A stretch of DNA of 7,971 nucleotides, from contig CALMNY010000051.1 in assembly GCA_937872125.1 (NCBI GenBank), positions 1-7,971 on the forward strand. Direction: 5' to 3'. The stretch is from an uncultured Candidatus Competibacteraceae bacterium. Its GTDB lineage: Bacteria; Pseudomonadota; Gammaproteobacteria; Competibacterales; Competibacteraceae. Below the pieces are notes generated by a model. That model made no database searches. It saw only the letters and a program-made list of their open reading frames with translations, and was not told the origin of the DNA. A program made the position numbers and the translations under genes. Below are positions 6,572-7,971 of this stretch, one piece after another. Positions within the stretch are counted from its first letter, which is position 1, and every line of letters starts with the position of its first letter.

Positions 6572-7270
6572 TCACGCGCGAGGTGGGGACGGGTTGGCGG
6601 TCTGGTCCTGAGCCGCCGTAGCGGCGGCAATGAACACGGTCGCCAGCACCGCGAAAATATACGCCTGAATCAGCCCGGTCAGCAGTTCCAGCGCGTGCAT
6701 CAGCGCCGGGAATGCCAGCGGAGTGATCAGCAGCAGGATCGCTCCCACCACGGCGCCGCTCATCACGTTGCCGTACAACCGTACTGCGAGCGCCACCGTG
6801 CGGGCCAGTTCGCCGATGATGTTGAGCGGCAGCATCAGCGGCGTGGGTTCCAGGTACAGATGCAGGAAGCCGCGCCAACCATGCCGGCGAACGCCATAAA
6901 ACGGCACGGCGCAAAACACGCCCAATGCCAGCGCGGTAGTAGTGGACAGCGAGCCGGTGGGCGGTTCATAACCGGGCACGATGGCCAGCAGAGTGCAAGC
7001 GGCGATGAACAGGAACAGGGTGGCGATGAACGGCAGAAACGGGCCGGGGTCCTGGCGGGCGATGTCCTGAATCTGGTTCTGGACGCCTTCGACCAGCACT
7101 TCCAGCAGGTTTTGCCAAGGCGACAGTTCGCCGGTGGTAGACAGGTTGCGGGTCGCCCAGCGCGCCAGGCCAGCCAGCAGGGCGATAGTCAGCCAGGTGT
7201 AGGCCAACGTGGCATTGATCTTCACAACGCCGAGATCGAAGAGGATCGTCTGGTCGGGACTGATGTTCAT
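6572..7270 (-). CDS. atpB: F-type (N-ATPase) ATP synthase a subunit
   Basis: The a subunit is the membrane stator that forms the ion half-channels against the c ring. From ATG7270 it has 232 residues and five or so hydrophobic segments. The key Arg164 in LAVRLYGNVMSG corresponds to E. coli Arg210, and GLIQAYIF (199-206) corresponds to the conserved glutamine region of the last helix. The segment PLMLPLNIIGELAR (144-157) is also typical. The frame is open up to 7666, but that extension overlaps the V-type K gene, so MNISPDQTILF at 7270 is the natural start. No clear Shine-Dalgarno is seen; a perfect inverted repeat ends 13 bases upstream. In N-ATPase operons atpB follows atpR; here it follows V-type K. 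Confidence 0.93.
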   Translation of the reverse strand: MNISPDQTILFDLGVVKINATLAYTWLTIALLAGLARWATRNLSTTGELSPWQNLLEVLVEGVQNQIQDIARQDPGPFLPFIATLFLFIAACTLLAIVPGYEPPTGSLSTTTALALGVFCAVPFYGVRRHGWRGFLHLYLEPTPLMLPLNIIGELARTVALAVRLYGNVMSGAVVGAILLLITPLAFPALMHALELLTGLIQAYIFAVLATVFIAAATAAQDQTANPSPPRA

Positions 7271-7283
7271 GATGTTGGCTCGG

Positions 7284-7321
7284 GCGATTTCATCAGCATA
7301 TAGGATCGAAGATGAAATCGC
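7284..7321. repeat. Perfect 11-bp inverted repeat between V-type K and atpB
   Basis: gcgatttcatc (7284-7294) is matched exactly by gatgaaatcgc (7311-7321), with a 16-base AT-rich loop. It fills most of the 71-base gap between K and atpB. No T-run follows on the minus strand, so it is not a normal rho-independent terminator. Its foot is 13 bases from the atpB start, where no clear ribosome site is visible. It may act as an mRNA hairpin that tunes atpB translation or as a processing or stability element; this role is inferred. Confidence 0.6.
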
Positions 7322-7341
7322 TGGGGTCCAGATTCCACGAT

Positions 7342-7785
7342 TCAGCGGATGGCCTGCATGAAAAACACCAGCCCCAGCAGCGCCACGGTTTCGATGATGC
7401 CCACGACCATGATGAAGATCCCGAAACCCTTGCCAGTTTCGCCCATCGCATCGGCGGCCACCGCGCCCACTCTCCCCTGGCCCCAGGCGGATGCCCCAAT
7501 CGCCAGGCCGCCCAGCAGCCCCATGGCCAGCAGCGTGGTCGGCTCGCTCGTTCCCGCCGCGCCCTTGATCGCGTTCATCAGAATCATGCCGTAGATGATT
7601 TGCGAGAGCGGTGCGCCGACAAATGCGACCAGCATGAACGGCGCGGCGCGGTTCTCCTGGTAGCATTTCTTCCAGGCGCCCAGCGCGGCCATTGCCGCTA
7701 CCGTTGCCCCGAAGGCCGATCCGAAAACGGGCAGGGTCAGGGCGAAGACAAAACCCAGGTCAGCAAGAAGGTTAGTGGCGTTCAT
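7342..7785 (-). CDS. ntpK: V-type ATPase rotor subunit K (proteolipid, four helices)
   Basis: This 147-residue membrane protein is the double-hairpin rotor subunit of V/A-type ATPases (about 5-32, 48-72, 84-112 and 121-144). It has one acidic ion site, Glu132 in VGIIETVALLG, which corresponds to Glu139 of Enterococcus hirae NtpK. Other Na+ ligands of that protein also have equivalents: Ser61 and Gln62 in GAPLSQIIYG for Thr64 and Gln65, and Gln103 in WGQGRVGAVA for Gln110. The first hairpin has no carboxylate at the matching place, as expected for a V-type pump rotor. APLSQIIYGMILM is also close in style to the chlamydial K protein. Its start overlaps the end of subunit I by 14 bases, so translation is probably coupled. 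The atpK/atpE naming varies between genomes. Confidence 0.93.
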   Translation of the reverse strand: MNATNLLADLGFVFALTLPVFGSAFGATVAAMAALGAWKKCYQENRAAPFMLVAFVGAPLSQIIYGMILMNAIKGAAGTSEPTTLLAMGLLGGLAIGASAWGQGRVGAVAADAMGETGKGFGIFIMVVGIIETVALLGLVFFMQAIR

Positions 7786-7971
7786 GGTCGAGATCGTTGG
7801 TGGTCAGGAGGCGGAAAGGGTCATAGGGAATGCCGGACCAGGTGACGTTCAGGTGGCGGGAAAATTCCAGCAGGTTCAGGCGCAGGCCATGCACGATGAC
7901 GCCGAGCGCGCCGAGCAGGAGGTTGACGGAATGACCGAGCAGCACGAGCAGGGCCGCGCCCAATGCCGCTA
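7772..7971 (-). CDS. ntpI: V-type ATPase subunit I, C-terminal end (runs off the right edge)
   Basis: Only the last 66 or so codons are present; the frame is open to the window edge and ends with TAA at 7774-7772. Subunit I is the membrane stator of V/A-type ATPases, the counterpart of the F-type a subunit. The visible part has the family's final helix and tail: GHSVNLLLGALGVIVHGLRLNLLEFSR, followed by a short hydrophilic loop ending in YDPFRL. The family usually has GH.LNL.LG..G..VH.LRL..VEF there and a closing P-F. The TTG at 7963 is an internal codon and not a start. The gene overlaps K by 14 bases. An I-then-K ending is the order known from chlamydial-type V-ATPase operons (E-A-B-D-I-K), so the other V-type genes are expected beyond 7971. 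Confidence 0.88.
   Translation of the reverse strand, partial: AALGAALLVLLGHSVNLLLGALGVIVHGLRLNLLEFSRHLNVTWSGIPYDPFRLLTTNDLDHERH

Noticed and set aside
6575..6600. The atpB end NPSPPRA, which recalls the repeat-coded tail of atpA.
   Set aside because: The bases do not form the same hairpin and match the repeat poorly; a Pro-rich end by chance is simpler.
6282..6914. A longer atpE beginning at 6914.
   Set aside because: The extension overlaps atpB in another frame, and c subunits are about 80-95 residues; MDPTLVIG at 6560 fits.
6572..7666. A longer atpB beginning far upstream at 7666.
   Set aside because: The extension overlaps the K gene in another frame and has no a-subunit features; the family-like N-terminus begins at 7270.

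Overview
All genes in this window lie on the minus strand, so transcription runs from high to low coordinates. The sequence is GC-rich and densely packed, with only short gaps. Protein style suggests a proteobacterium, most likely gamma- or betaproteobacterial; this is an inference from sequence resemblance, with no marker gene to prove it. The common theme is sodium and proton energetics of the membrane.

Reading in the direction of transcription: (1) 7971-7342 holds the 3' end of a V-type ATPase module, the C-terminus of subunit I (cut by the window edge) overlapping the complete rotor subunit K. (2) After a 71-base gap containing a perfect 11-bp inverted repeat, 7270-3078 holds five F-type ATPase genes in the order a (atpB), c (atpE), b with a delta-like C-terminal domain (atpF), alpha (atpA) and gamma (atpG). 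This order, the missing separate delta gene, the long b subunit and the two-carboxylate c subunit match the distal half of the N-ATPase operon, whose usual order is atpD-C-Q-R-B-E-F-A-G. The expected proximal half (beta, epsilon, Q, R) is not next to atpB; V-type I and K are there instead, and nothing resembling beta or epsilon follows gamma. (3) After gamma there is a candidate promoter, a small four-cysteine protein gene (2982-2794), and a serine hydrolase of the beta-lactamase/EstB type (2723-1488). (4) From 1473 to the left edge runs one uninterrupted reading frame of 491 codons, the N-terminal part of the large Mrp-type Na+/H+ antiporter subunit MrpA. It starts 14 bases after the hydrolase stop and has no stop codon inside the window.

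Taken together, the V-type I/K pair and the N-type a-c-b-alpha-gamma block look like parts of rotary ATPases. Both rotor proteins carry the residues expected for Na+ binding, and an Mrp antiporter gene lies close by. The most interesting point is the junction at about 7270-7345, where a Chlamydia-like V-ATPase operon end (I-K) is joined to the second half of an N-ATPase operon. Whether this is an inserted V-ATPase operon, a rearrangement, or a hybrid machine can only be settled by reading the sequence upstream of 7971.

No tRNA, rRNA, CRISPR array, insertion sequence or phage gene was seen. No stretch over 300 bases lacks a gene; the longest gap is 95 bases (2983-3077).
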